DNA of 64,000 bases from positions 1 to 64,000 of the forward strand of contig MKVF01000017.1 in the NCBI GenBank assembly GCA_001899145.1, read 5' to 3'. Under the pieces are notes generated by a model, which was not told where the DNA came from, ran no database searches, and was given only the letters and a program-made list of their open reading frames with translations. The position numbers and the translations under genes are program-made. Origin of the DNA: Flavobacteriia bacterium 40-80. Its GTDB lineage: Bacteria > Bacteroidota > Bacteroidia > Flavobacteriales_D > Crocinitomicaceae. Positions 23,667 to 33,152 of this stretch are shown here, one piece after another. Each line of letters starts with the position of its first letter. The first letter of the stretch is position 1.

Positions 23667-25499
23667 ATGAAGGAAGTTTTACAAATTTACAGATATACTT
23701 TCACCTACATCTGGAGCTGTGTGCTGGTGATTTTTTTTAATTTTCTGTACGTTATCTTTAACCTGCTTTCACTGGTTTTATTTATTCCTTTTCTGAGAGT
23801 TATTTTTCCTTCCGGAGAAGCTGAACAGGCGCAGCTGATAAAACCGGATTTCCACGGAGGCCTTTTTGATTTTTTCAACTATGTAAAAGATTACTATCAA
23901 TACTGGATGGAATCCATGGCCAGGGAGAATGCGGTCAATGCACTGTGGTTTGTTTGCTTAACAGTACTGGCAGCATTCTTTTTGAAAAATGTTTTCAGGT
24001 ATCTTGCTATTTTTTTCCAGTCTTATGTGAGGATGGCAGTCGTAAGAGATATCCGTTTGCAGCTGTTTGAGAAAGCGGTAAAGCTGCCTTTATCCTATTA
24101 CACGAGTGAAAGAAAAGGAGACCTGATGACGCGGATGAACAATGACGTGAATGAAATTGAAGTTGCGGTAATTTCCTTATTTGACCTGTTTTACAGAGAC
24201 CCGGTTGCGATTATAATCAATATTGCAACATTGATCTATTTTAGTCCGCAGCTCACACTTATTTCTTTCGTGCTGCTTCCCGTTTCCGCTTTTTTTATTT
24301 CCAGGATAGGCAAGAGCTTAAAGAGAACGGCAAAAAAGAGTCAGGAAGAAATGGCGACATTATTTTCGAATATTGAAGAAAATATCAGTGCGATGCGCAT
24401 TATTAAAGCATTTAATGCGATGGATTTTGTGACCGCAAAATTTAAAAAAATTAACCTGTGGCACCAGCAGCTGGTAACAAGAACATTCAGAAAAAAAGAC
24501 CTTACTTCGCCACTGAATGAATTTCTGGGAGCGGCAGTAATGATAAGCCTGGTGTGGTTCGGAGGAAAAATGATTGTTGAGGGAACGGCAGAGATGACAG
24601 GAGAAACATTCCTGGGGTTTATCATTGTATTCTCTCAACTGCTTGTCCCTATTCAGAGCGTGGCCAATTCTGTGACTTATCTTAATAAAGCAAAAGTCTC
24701 AATGGATAGGATCAACGAGGTATTGAATAGTGATGAAAAGATTCTGGAGAACGATCAGCCATTGGTGATCAATGAGCTGAAAGATAAAATTGCCTATGAG
24801 AATGTTTCTTTTAAATACCAGGATGCTTATGTTTTAAATAACCTGAGCTTTTCTGTGCGGAAAGGAACTGTGGTAGCATTAGTGGGAGAGTCGGGGAGTG
24901 GAAAATCTACTGTTGCGGATTTACTGCCGCGGTTTTATGATGTGACGGAAGGCAGAATTACTATTGACGGAACGGATATCAGGAATTTTTCTTTGAAATC
25001 TCTTAGAGATCAGATCGCGATTGTTTCGCAGGAATCCATTCTCTTTAATGATACTGTAAAAAACAATATTTTATTCGGGCGTCCTGATGCGACAGAGGAA
25101 GAGGTGATGCAGGCGGCAAGAATAGCGAATGCCAGTGATTTCATCGAAAAAATGGAAAACGGCTATGAAACCATGATCGGCGAACGCGGTGGAAAATTGT
25201 CGGGCGGACAGCGCCAGCGGATCAATATTGCACGCGCGGTTCTGAAAAATGCTCCGATTTTAATCCTGGATGAAGCTACTTCTGCATTGGATATTGAAAG
25301 TGAGAGACAGGTACAGCAGGCATTGGAAGAGCTGATGAAGAATAAAACGTCTATTGTTATTGCTCACAGATTAAGCACTATAAGGAATGCAGATCAGATT
25401 ATAGTCATGAGTAAAGGGAAAATTGTGGAGACAGGCACACATGAAGAATTACTGATGTTAAAAGGAACTTATTTTAAGCTTTTTTCGCTCCAATTCTGA
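23667..25499 (+). CDS. MsbA-like ABC exporter (ATPase fused to permease)
   Basis: A 610-residue ABC exporter half-transporter with a transmembrane domain (about 1-350, six helices) and a C-terminal ATPase. Walker A 'GESGSGKSTVADLL' is near residue 406, the Q-loop at 'AIVSQESILFND', the signature 'KLSGGQRQRI' near 511, Walker B 'ILILDEATSALD', and the H-loop 'IAHRLSTI'. The family exports lipids, lipopolysaccharide cores or drugs. The lipid A flippase MsbA is the closest well-known type, but the substrate cannot be fixed from sequence. It is divergent from rbfA. Confidence 0.92.
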   Translation: MKEVLQIYRYTFTYIWSCVLVIFFNFLYVIFNLLSLVLFIPFLRVIFPSGEAEQAQLIKPDFHGGLFDFFNYVKDYYQYWMESMARENAVNALWFVCLTVLAAFFLKNVFRYLAIFFQSYVRMAVVRDIRLQLFEKAVKLPLSYYTSERKGDLMTRMNNDVNEIEVAVISLFDLFYRDPVAIIINIATLIYFSPQLTLISFVLLPVSAFFISRIGKSLKRTAKKSQEEMATLFSNIEENISAMRIIKAFNAMDFVTAKFKKINLWHQQLVTRTFRKKDLTSPLNEFLGAAVMISLVWFGGKMIVEGTAEMTGETFLGFIIVFSQLLVPIQSVANSVTYLNKAKVSMDRINEVLNSDEKILENDQPLVINELKDKIAYENVSFKYQDAYVLNNLSFSVRKGTVVALVGESGSGKSTVADLLPRFYDVTEGRITIDGTDIRNFSLKSLRDQIAIVSQESILFNDTVKNNILFGRPDATEEEVMQAARIANASDFIEKMENGYETMIGERGGKLSGGQRQRINIARAVLKNAPILILDEATSALDIESERQVQQALEELMKNKTSIVIAHRLSTIRNADQIIVMSKGKIVETGTHEELLMLKGTYFKLFSLQF

Positions 25500-25520
25500 C
25501 CGTTATATATATTTTGGTTG

Positions 25521-25528
25521 TATTTTTG
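25521..25528 (+). promoter_or_regulatory. Promoter -7 box for the choice-of-anchor-L gene
   Basis: TATTTTTG matches TAnnTTTG, 42 bases before the GTG start. Confidence 0.45.
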
Positions 25529-25570
25529 ATATGCAACAACTTTCGTCCAATTTATACGTCTAAGCAATAG

Positions 25571-27976
25571 GTGAGAAAAGTATTATTCATATTAAGCATA
25601 TTGCCATCGTTTTTGATGGCACAGTTAGTGACTACGACAAATCAGTCACCTTCCCAGCTTGTCCAGAATGTTTTATTGGGACAGGGCGTGGATGTCATGA
25701 ATATAACTTTTTCCGGCGCTTCACAGTCGATAGGATATTTCAACGGAACAAATACAACGCTGGGTTTTTCGGAAGGGATTCTGATTACTACCGGAACGGT
25801 GCAAAATGTTGCAAATGGCCCGCATGGTCCTAACGACCGGGATAATGCTACGATCAATAACAATGCAGGCGGCTATAATCGCCTTTCGCAGCTTGTCGGA
25901 GGAACACAAACCTACAATGCAGCCGTCTTAGAGTTTGATTTCATACCATATTCAGATACGGTAACGTTTCGTTATATATTTGGTTCAGAAGAATACCGGG
26001 AATATGTAAATACAGAATTCAATGATGTATTCGCATTCTTCATTTCGGGGCCGGGATATACCGGATACCAGAATATTGCCACACTTCCGAATAATACACC
26101 TGTGACAATTAACAACATTAATGATGGCTATATTAATAACGGGCAGTACGTCCCTCAGTGCAATAATTGCCAGTATTATGTCCATAATGGAAACGGAAGC
26201 CAGTCACCTTATAATGTCAATCCGAAATATATTCAATACGACGGATTTACGAAACCCTTAGAAGCTGTTGCTAAAGTGCAATGCGGTAAAAAGTACCATT
26301 TAATTATTGCAATTGCGGATGTAAATGACCCACAATATGACTCCGGGATCTTTCTGGAAGCAAACAGTTTGAAGTCAAGTGTCGTGGCGAATGTTGACTA
26401 CTCATTGTCTTTTGATGCGTTCGGGGACAATGTAACCATGTCAGAAGGCTGTGTTACCGCAAATTTTGTTATTTCCCGTCCTGCGGACAAAGCAAGCCAG
26501 GCACTGACTATTCCGATTACCATCGGAGGAACGGCGACAATGGGTGTAGATTATAATACGATTCCTTCAAGCATTACGCTCAATCCCGGAGAAACCCAAA
26601 AAACATTTTCCATTCAGTCAATACAGGACTTTATCAGCGAAGGAACAGAAACGATTGAATTGATTTTCGGAATTCCGGATGCCTGCGAAAATATTATCGA
26701 GAAGAAGATCGAACTGAAAATCGTAGATGTGGAAGAATTACAGCTAACTATTTCAGGAGCAGATAAAACATGCCCTGATCAGGAAGTTGTTTTGACAGCT
26801 CTTCCCGTTGGAGGATCCGGTCCTTATCAGTATCAGTGGAGTACGGGAGCTACGACCAGCTCCATATCAGTATCGCCGCAGAGTACAACGACTTACAGCG
26901 TGACAGTGACAGAAGGTTGTCAGAATGATCAGGCTACGGCAAGTTATACTGTAAATGTAGTTACTTATATTCCGATGACTTTATTTCCCTCTGCAGATGT
27001 TGTGGAAGCATGCCGTAACAAGGAAACGGATTTGAACATTGATTTTATAAACGGCTCCCCGGATTATGAAATAACATGGAAAGATGCGGAAGGAAAGAGT
27101 ATCGGCTATGATTCGATTTTGACCGTATCACCTTGGGAAAGCACTTATTTCACAGTTACAATCAAGGACGGCTGCGGTTTTGAGTACGACACAATTATTA
27201 ACTATACGATCATTACTCCGCCTTTAATGGTTGATTCCATTCAACCGGTACGGACATGTCCGGGAAAAGAGATTCAGTTTACAGTGAATTCTTCCGGCGG
27301 TATGGGACAACATTATTACAGATGGAGCAACGGGGCAAATACACGTTCTATTATTGTCACTCCGACATCTACGATTGTCTATACCGTTACTGTCTCTGAT
27401 GAGTGCCAGACTTATTTTGTAAGTGTACCGGCAAAAGTTATTGTTGAAGTTCCCGTGGCGGATTTTAAAGTAGTTAATTACCCTTTGACGCAAGGCCTGC
27501 CAGTGATATTTCATAACACTTCCACACCTAATTCTGTCGCTTTTGACTGGGATTTCGGAGACTCTCTGAATCCGGTGAACTCGACAGTTAAAAACCCTGT
27601 TCATACTTATGAAGAACCGGGCGGTTATGTGATCCGCCTGATTGTTACTTCTGATCTGGGATGTACGGATACGGTTTATAAAGCAATTGAAGTAATGCCG
27701 GAATTTTATGTATATGTTCCGAACGCGTTCACTCCGAACGGAGATCGCCATAATCAGGATTTTAAAGCGAGCACGGTTAATATTGTTGAATTTAAGATCA
27801 GACTTTATAATCGCTGGGGAGAAATGATCTTTGAAAGCGATGATACTGATTTTAGCTGGGACGGTACTTATAAAGGAATGATGGTGCCGGATGATGTCTA
27901 TGTCTGGGTGATTGATTATACGTCTGTTACAGGCTATCAGGATCGCCTTACCGGACACGTCACAGTGATACGATAA
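25571..27976 (+). CDS. Choice-of-anchor-L surface protein with Calx-beta, PKD and CHU_C sorting domain
   Basis: An 801-residue secreted protein starting at GTG, which gives a clean signal peptide (MRKVLFILSILPSFLMAQ). The choice-of-anchor-L domain (about 25-270) has 'VQNVLLGQGVDVMNITFSGA', 'TFRYIFGSEEYREYVNTEFN', 'DVFAFFISGPG' and 'YHLIIAIADVNDPQYDSGIF'. A Calx-beta domain follows (about 275-390: 'TMGVDYNTIPSSITLNPGET'), then Ig-like modules, a PKD domain ('FDWDFGDSLNP'), and the CHU_C T9SS domain ('VYVPNAFTPNGDRHNQDF', 'RLYNRWGEMIF'). It is probably surface-attached. A paralogue lies at 42978. Confidence 0.91.
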   Translation: MRKVLFILSILPSFLMAQLVTTTNQSPSQLVQNVLLGQGVDVMNITFSGASQSIGYFNGTNTTLGFSEGILITTGTVQNVANGPHGPNDRDNATINNNAGGYNRLSQLVGGTQTYNAAVLEFDFIPYSDTVTFRYIFGSEEYREYVNTEFNDVFAFFISGPGYTGYQNIATLPNNTPVTINNINDGYINNGQYVPQCNNCQYYVHNGNGSQSPYNVNPKYIQYDGFTKPLEAVAKVQCGKKYHLIIAIADVNDPQYDSGIFLEANSLKSSVVANVDYSLSFDAFGDNVTMSEGCVTANFVISRPADKASQALTIPITIGGTATMGVDYNTIPSSITLNPGETQKTFSIQSIQDFISEGTETIELIFGIPDACENIIEKKIELKIVDVEELQLTISGADKTCPDQEVVLTALPVGGSGPYQYQWSTGATTSSISVSPQSTTTYSVTVTEGCQNDQATASYTVNVVTYIPMTLFPSADVVEACRNKETDLNIDFINGSPDYEITWKDAEGKSIGYDSILTVSPWESTYFTVTIKDGCGFEYDTIINYTIITPPLMVDSIQPVRTCPGKEIQFTVNSSGGMGQHYYRWSNGANTRSIIVTPTSTIVYTVTVSDECQTYFVSVPAKVIVEVPVADFKVVNYPLTQGLPVIFHNTSTPNSVAFDWDFGDSLNPVNSTVKNPVHTYEEPGGYVIRLIVTSDLGCTDTVYKAIEVMPEFYVYVPNAFTPNGDRHNQDFKASTVNIVEFKIRLYNRWGEMIFESDDTDFSWDGTYKGMMVPDDVYVWVIDYTSVTGYQDRLTGHVTVIR

Positions 27977-27987
27977 AAACATAATTT

Positions 27988-28653
27988 ATGGCATTTCTCT
28001 CAAAAGCTTATTTTGATTTTTTTGATGAGCTGGAATCTAACAATAACAAAGAATGGTTTGACGCTCACCGTGCGGAATATGAGAACAATGTAAAGCAACC
28101 TTTTAAAGAGCTGACAACTTTCCTGATCGAGGAAATTTCCCGGTTTGATGATACTGTCACACGTGATGTGTCAAAATGTATTTTCAGGATCAATAAAGAC
28201 GTTCGTTTTTCAAAAGATAAATCTCCTTACAAGCTGAACATGGCTGCAGTATTTGGTGAAAACGGAAAGAAAACGGAGAAACCAAGCTATTATATACATA
28301 TCGGAAATAAGGAATTGTTTATTGGCGGAGGAATGTATGCCGTTTCAAAAGAAGACCTGAACAAGATCCGTCAGGAAATATTCTATAATTCCGGTGAATT
28401 CACTGCTGTCTTAAATAAAGCTGAATTCAAAAAATATTTTGGAGAGATCCAGGGAGAAAAGAACAAAATAGTGCCGGAAGAATACCGTGAGTTTTTAAAA
28501 AAGCAACCTTATATTGCCAATAAGCAATTTTACACGGGAGCGGTTTTCTCGAGAGAAGAAGTGGTAGCAGAAGGTTTTGAACAAAAAGTGATCGACTGCT
28601 TTAAAGCGGTAAAGCCACTGAATGACTTTTTGCTGGAAGCCATTTTAGATTAA
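27988..28653 (+). CDS. DUF2461 (TIGR02453) family protein
   Basis: A 221-residue soluble protein of a family with no settled function. Family hallmarks: 'FFDELESNNNKEWFDAHRAE', 'CIFRINKDVRFSKDKSPYK', 'SYYIHIGNKELFIGGGMY', and C-terminal 'QFYTGAVFSREE'. It starts 11 bp after the preceding surface-protein gene and converges on the AsmA gene with an 8-bp gap and no terminator visible. Confidence 0.9.
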   Translation: MAFLSKAYFDFFDELESNNNKEWFDAHRAEYENNVKQPFKELTTFLIEEISRFDDTVTRDVSKCIFRINKDVRFSKDKSPYKLNMAAVFGENGKKTEKPSYYIHIGNKELFIGGGMYAVSKEDLNKIRQEIFYNSGEFTAVLNKAEFKKYFGEIQGEKNKIVPEEYREFLKKQPYIANKQFYTGAVFSREEVVAEGFEQKVIDCFKAVKPLNDFLLEAILD

Positions 28654-28661
28654 AGAAAGTA

Positions 28662-31316
28662 TTATTCAATTTCAAATTCCACTTCTTTTTGTTGCTGCTG
28701 TTTGGCCTTGTTGATCTTTTCATCAATTGATTTTTTCAGTTTTGACTCTTCTTTCGGGGCAGGAGTCTCTTCTTTTTTATCACCATAATCGACTTCAAAA
28801 ACGACTTCTTTTTTCTTTGGACGCTGGTAGTCCTGAATAGTGGAATCCTTTTTATTAAAACCGAATTCACTTTTTAAGATAGACAGCGCTTCCTGCTTTG
28901 CCTTCTCCCGGTTTTCTTTCTGCTGTTCTTTTTTTGCATCCTTATCCCAGGAAATCTGAGGATCATCCAGCAAGCCTGTCATTTTCATGAAAATGAAGAA
29001 ACCGGTTCCGTCGTCCTCGATAATTCCAAATTCCGAATCACGGTTAATGGTTTTTACGTCTCTGAAGCGGAAGGAAAAACGGTAATCGATTATATTTTCG
29101 AACGTATGCCAGCCGCTTAATGTAAGGTCCAGCGCACTGGAATTGATCTTCATTTCAGGGATGGTTACTTTTCCTTTGTGAATGGTGAAATTATTTTCCA
29201 AAACATCAAACTGTAAATTCATTAACCGTTGCTCAAACAAGTTCAGCTGGTTTTTATTGATCACTAATTTTGTTGCCGAATTTTTTAAGCTTTTCATGAC
29301 AGACCTGAAAAGATCTACATTTTTAAGCGTTCCGTTGATAATTTTCATGTTAATTGTGGAAGTGATCTCGTTTTTGATGATCCCGGATCTTAGATCAAAC
29401 GGTGCTTTAAAGCGCATATTTATAACCGCATGCCCGTTGATATTTTCTTCTTTGATGATTTCCTGCTCAAAGTTATTCCACTCTTTGAACAGCTTTTTGA
29501 AATTGATCTCATTGGAGCTTAAAGCAGCTTCCACCATCAGGTATTCAGGTGCTGTTTCCTCGATTACAAGTGCTCCCTGAATGCTGTTCCCGGCATTTTC
29601 AACATTCATCTGAGAGAAGGCAAGGCGCCGGTTTCCGACTTTCAAATTACTGCGAAGATTGATGAATTCGTGTGATTTGTACCGGAGCTTGTGAATGCTC
29701 ACGTGAAGGTTTCCGTCAATATTGACCGGAAGGCGAAAAGTCCGTTCTGCTGTATTTGATGTATTATTTCCCTGCTTTTGAGAAGATTCCACGTCAAAAT
29801 CCAGTACATTAATGTAATTGCTTCGCAGCTCTGCATTTACCAGAATATTTCCGCTGCCCGATAAAAACTGTTCGATATTTTTAAACTCGCCGTCAAGCGT
29901 CATGTCAGAGTTTGTCATGCGAACAGTCAGGTCTTCCACATACGCTTCATTTTTATTGAAGATGATGTTTCCGTTAATTCCGGAGAATGTGCGCGGATCG
30001 CTCACAAGCTTTATTTCCGAGTTGTTCAAGGTGATATTTCCTGTCAGATCATTTATTTTATAAGAGCTGTTAATGGTTGAAATATCAAATTGAAGCCTAC
30101 TTTCCATAATTCCGTTAAGACGCTCAATCTCTTTTATTTTCAGTAGATTGGAAAGCGCTGCGAGATTTACCTTTCCATTGGCGGTGCCCTTATAATGCGG
30201 AGCGGAAAAGTTGGTAAGAAGAAACTGGCCGTTAAAAGGTCCTGTTGAGGAAGTGAAATCAAAGGTTTTTAAATGAATGAACTCTTTTCCGAATCCTTTT
30301 TCATTCGAATAATGTCCGTCAATGTTGATGTTTGAAAGCGTTAAATTTTGATTGGGCTCCGTGAGTTGCCCGTTTTGGACTTTGAAGACACAATTTACCT
30401 GGACAGGTGTTGATTTCAACGTGTCGTCTTTAACAGATAAATCAAATGTGACCATTCCTTTCCCTTTATACTGGCTGATATTTTTATTATCCGCCAACAA
30501 GCTGCGTGTCACTTCCTGCAGCTGAAGATTCTTACCTCTGATATTGAATTGTGTCTGAGTATTACTGATAAAGCCTTCAACAACAAAAGGAAGTCGTTCG
30601 ATTTCAATGGTAGAAGAAGGAATCTGGATGAGCTGTTTCGGTTTGTTGATGAGCAGCTTTAAGTCTATTTTTGCTTTTTTATTTTTAATCAGCTGGATTT
30701 CCTGGTTTTTGATAGATAAAACCGTAAGCTCAGCTTTCGTTTGTAAATCAAAATGCTCCGCCTGAAAATCTCCTTTAAAACTCAGCTCATCAATTTGTGA
30801 GCTGTAAGATTGCTGGGTGATTTTATTCTCATAGCTCAGTCTGAATTGATATAATTTGATCAGATCCAGCTTGAAATTTATAGGAGTAGAAGAAGAGGAC
30901 GTATCATTTGTTTTGAAAAAAAGATAATTTTCCCGTTCGTCTTCGTAAACTTTAAGCTTGGCTACTCCCGGAAAGATCTGAGCTTCTTCCAGCTCATACT
31001 TTTTATTCCAGAGCTTCAAAGCGTCAAATTTGAGCCGCACCAGCTCCGAATAAAAAACAGTATCATTTGTATTTTGAATCGTATCGAAGATCAATACCTC
31101 TTGAAAATCTACTGAAATTCGTGGAAAAGTTCTCCAGAATGTCAGGTCGATTTTCTTTACTTCCACTTTTGCTGCCAGGTGCTGATTGATTTCTTCCACT
31201 ACATATTGGATGATTTTCCCCCTGAACGCGTACAGCAAAATACTTACAAGCAGGAAAAAGCCGAGCAAGGAAATTCCCGTCCATTTGGCTGCCTTAAGTA
31301 ACGTTTGCTTGTTCAT
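28662..31316 (-). CDS. AsmA family protein with charged C-terminal tail
   Basis: A protein of about 884 residues with an N-terminal membrane anchor (about residues 10-32, 'WTGISLLGFFLLVSILLYAF') and a long periplasmic part of repeated beta-strand segments. The typical opening 'VEEINQHLAAKVEVKKIDLT', 'WRTFPRISVDFQEV' and C-terminal 'IPEMKINSSALDLTLSGWH' mark the AsmA/chorein-like superfamily, thought to shuttle or organise phospholipids between membranes. The last 110 residues are Lys/Glu-rich without beta character. An alternative start is at 31322. Confidence 0.86.
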   Translation of the reverse strand: MNKQTLLKAAKWTGISLLGFFLLVSILLYAFRGKIIQYVVEEINQHLAAKVEVKKIDLTFWRTFPRISVDFQEVLIFDTIQNTNDTVFYSELVRLKFDALKLWNKKYELEEAQIFPGVAKLKVYEDERENYLFFKTNDTSSSSTPINFKLDLIKLYQFRLSYENKITQQSYSSQIDELSFKGDFQAEHFDLQTKAELTVLSIKNQEIQLIKNKKAKIDLKLLINKPKQLIQIPSSTIEIERLPFVVEGFISNTQTQFNIRGKNLQLQEVTRSLLADNKNISQYKGKGMVTFDLSVKDDTLKSTPVQVNCVFKVQNGQLTEPNQNLTLSNINIDGHYSNEKGFGKEFIHLKTFDFTSSTGPFNGQFLLTNFSAPHYKGTANGKVNLAALSNLLKIKEIERLNGIMESRLQFDISTINSSYKINDLTGNITLNNSEIKLVSDPRTFSGINGNIIFNKNEAYVEDLTVRMTNSDMTLDGEFKNIEQFLSGSGNILVNAELRSNYINVLDFDVESSQKQGNNTSNTAERTFRLPVNIDGNLHVSIHKLRYKSHEFINLRSNLKVGNRRLAFSQMNVENAGNSIQGALVIEETAPEYLMVEAALSSNEINFKKLFKEWNNFEQEIIKEENINGHAVINMRFKAPFDLRSGIIKNEITSTINMKIINGTLKNVDLFRSVMKSLKNSATKLVINKNQLNLFEQRLMNLQFDVLENNFTIHKGKVTIPEMKINSSALDLTLSGWHTFENIIDYRFSFRFRDVKTINRDSEFGIIEDDGTGFFIFMKMTGLLDDPQISWDKDAKKEQQKENREKAKQEALSILKSEFGFNKKDSTIQDYQRPKKKEVVFEVDYGDKKEETPAPKEESKLKKSIDEKINKAKQQQQKEVEFEIE

Positions 31317-31433
31317 CAGCATAAAATTAATTGGTTTTTTCTTGAAAAATAAGAGAGGTTGGGGATGTTTATTAACGATGGACTATTAAAACGTTAATAC
31401 TTTCGATTAATTTTACAGGATTAAATAATTGAA

Positions 31434-31736
31434 ATGTTAAAAAAACCATTGATAATTTTCGGACTGGGAGTCGTATTGATGACGTTGATCTTTTTTCTGA
31501 TTCCCATCAATCTGTTTGATGCAGAAGTTCATTTTAATACAGGTATCCAGCAGTTTACGGAGCCTGCAAAAATAGCATTAAGTTATTTTATCGGTATTGG
31601 CATCCGTGAAGGTGACCTTAAAGATGTGGAAAGCTTCCATCTGACGGCTTCGGGATATGCGCTTGCTGTTATTCTGATTATTGGATTTCCCGCACTTTTC
31701 GCTTACAGGTCTTATTTGAAAAGTCTCAAAAAATAA
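31434..31736 (+). CDS. Small two-helix membrane protein, unknown
   Basis: A 100-residue protein with predicted membrane helices at about 5-24 ('PLIIFGLGVVLMTLIFFLIP') and 73-90 ('GYALAVILIIGFPALFAYRS'). The 45 residues between them contain 'ALSYFIGIGIREGDLKDV', and the end is Lys-rich. I do not recognise the family. It stands alone, divergent from the AsmA gene, and is followed by a hairpin that also ends the opposing DUF5723 gene. Confidence 0.7.
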   Translation: MLKKPLIIFGLGVVLMTLIFFLIPINLFDAEVHFNTGIQQFTEPAKIALSYFIGIGIREGDLKDVESFHLTASGYALAVILIIGFPALFAYRSYLKSLKK

Positions 31737-31767
31737 AAAAACCGGATCTTATGATCCGGTTTTTTAC
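31736..31767. terminator. Bidirectional Rho-independent terminator
   Basis: The hairpin AAAAAACCGGATC / GATCCGGTTTTTT with A and T runs on either side serves both the small membrane protein gene and the convergent DUF5723 gene. Confidence 0.9.
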
Positions 31768-31783
31768 TCATTATTACCTTCAA

Positions 31784-33148
31784 TTAGATTTTCGATGCCT
31801 TTAGTTTCGGATCTAATTTTCCTATCAGTAAGTTTAGTCCGAAAGTAACGTGTGCGTTTTTTACTCCGGTATAATTAATAGCAAGAATATTGTCTGTCAT
31901 CACGTAGAACTGGATCGGGCCACCACGAAGCGAAAGCCCCAGGCCGATATTTCCCCATGATCTTCCGTAAGTGGAATAATTAGCCGTAAATCCCAGCCAG
32001 TTCTTTAGCTGGATTGTTCCGGAGATGATTCCTGCCATTCTCAACCTGTTACCGACAATCTGGTTGTAAGAAGTAACGCCCACCGTAAACCAGTCGGTTA
32101 CCTTGTAGCGTGCCCCTATGTAGAATCGCGAGCTAAGTGTTGATGTGTACGGATTGTAAGTGATGTCCTTGTCTATTTTAGACAAAAGAGAATCCTGTAA
32201 CCGGTCTAAATATTCTGTGGAATCATTCAGGTATTCTTTTAGATTAACCCCTTCAAAACGAAAATCAAGATTATCCGTTTCATAGCTTGCTGTTTCGTTT
32301 TTCCAGCGGATGAATCCGAAGTCAAGCAGAGATGCGTTCAGCTCGATCTTATCTGTCAGATTATAGGTTGCACCTAAATCCAGCGCCATTCCGAAATTTT
32401 TGAATTTGTAGATCATCGAAGGGTCAAAAGTATATCCGCCTCCTGAATTGGTTGTATCAAAGAAATCTCTGAACCCGGAAGACGCGAATTTGAATTTTCC
32501 ATCGACCGTAAGATCAAAATCTTCTTTATCGGTGGTGATTCCTAATTTTGATTTTTTAGTGGAGAAATTACCGTAGCCTGAAAGAAATTTCAGACGCCCG
32601 CCCACTCTTAGCTTTTCATTTATTTTCCGATTATAACCCAGCGCTACTTCCAGATAAGCATCAATGTGTGCACCTAATCCGTTGAGATTGATTCGTTCGC
32701 CCAAAAGAGAACGGCCGTTTCCTTCCAGACCGAGGATAATCAGGTCTTTCGGATAAACAATATTTCCCATGATCCGGTTAGAGATCGAAAGGCTGAAATA
32801 GTTTTTCTTCACGTGGAAGCCTATTCCCAGCAATTCGTTTCGTACATCCGTCATAATATAATTTCTTCCCCACAGGGATTTTTTAAGCCGGTCCTGGTCT
32901 AATACCAGCGTATCATCCTGCGAACGGGGAACAAAAACCCGGTTTAAGGTAAATCCGCTGTGATTTACACCGATGGAATGATGGCTCAGGCCGATCCCGA
33001 TATATATCTTTCCGTTCGCGTAGTTTGACGGATTTTCATAATGTGATTGTGCCATTTTTGTCATGGCATACATGGTGTAATTTTGCTGTGCAATCGAAGA
33101 AGCCGCACAACAAAAAAACAGAACGATTATATAGAGTAATTTTTTCAT
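31784..33148 (-). CDS. DUF5723 family outer-membrane protein
   Basis: A 454-residue predicted outer-membrane beta-barrel. The start at 33148 begins the signal peptide 'MKKLLYIIVLFFCCAASSIA', with a second possible start at 33169. The mature N-terminus 'QQNYTMYAMTKMAQSHYENP' and later 'GARYKVTDWFTVGVTSYNQI' and 'IQFYVMTDNILAINYTGVKN' fit DUF5723, a Bacteroidota family related in fold to FadL/PorV-type barrels. It follows the lipoprotein gene by 4 bp, so the two are an operon and perhaps partners. Confidence 0.8.
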   Translation of the reverse strand: MKKLLYIIVLFFCCAASSIAQQNYTMYAMTKMAQSHYENPSNYANGKIYIGIGLSHHSIGVNHSGFTLNRVFVPRSQDDTLVLDQDRLKKSLWGRNYIMTDVRNELLGIGFHVKKNYFSLSISNRIMGNIVYPKDLIILGLEGNGRSLLGERINLNGLGAHIDAYLEVALGYNRKINEKLRVGGRLKFLSGYGNFSTKKSKLGITTDKEDFDLTVDGKFKFASSGFRDFFDTTNSGGGYTFDPSMIYKFKNFGMALDLGATYNLTDKIELNASLLDFGFIRWKNETASYETDNLDFRFEGVNLKEYLNDSTEYLDRLQDSLLSKIDKDITYNPYTSTLSSRFYIGARYKVTDWFTVGVTSYNQIVGNRLRMAGIISGTIQLKNWLGFTANYSTYGRSWGNIGLGLSLRGGPIQFYVMTDNILAINYTGVKNAHVTFGLNLLIGKLDPKLKASKI

Positions 33149-33152
33149 TTCC

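Noticed and set aside
27224-27982. 252-codon open frame on the minus strand
   Set aside because: It lies antisense to the choice-of-anchor-L gene. The composition is Ile/Asn/Arg-rich and has no domain, so it is a shadow frame.
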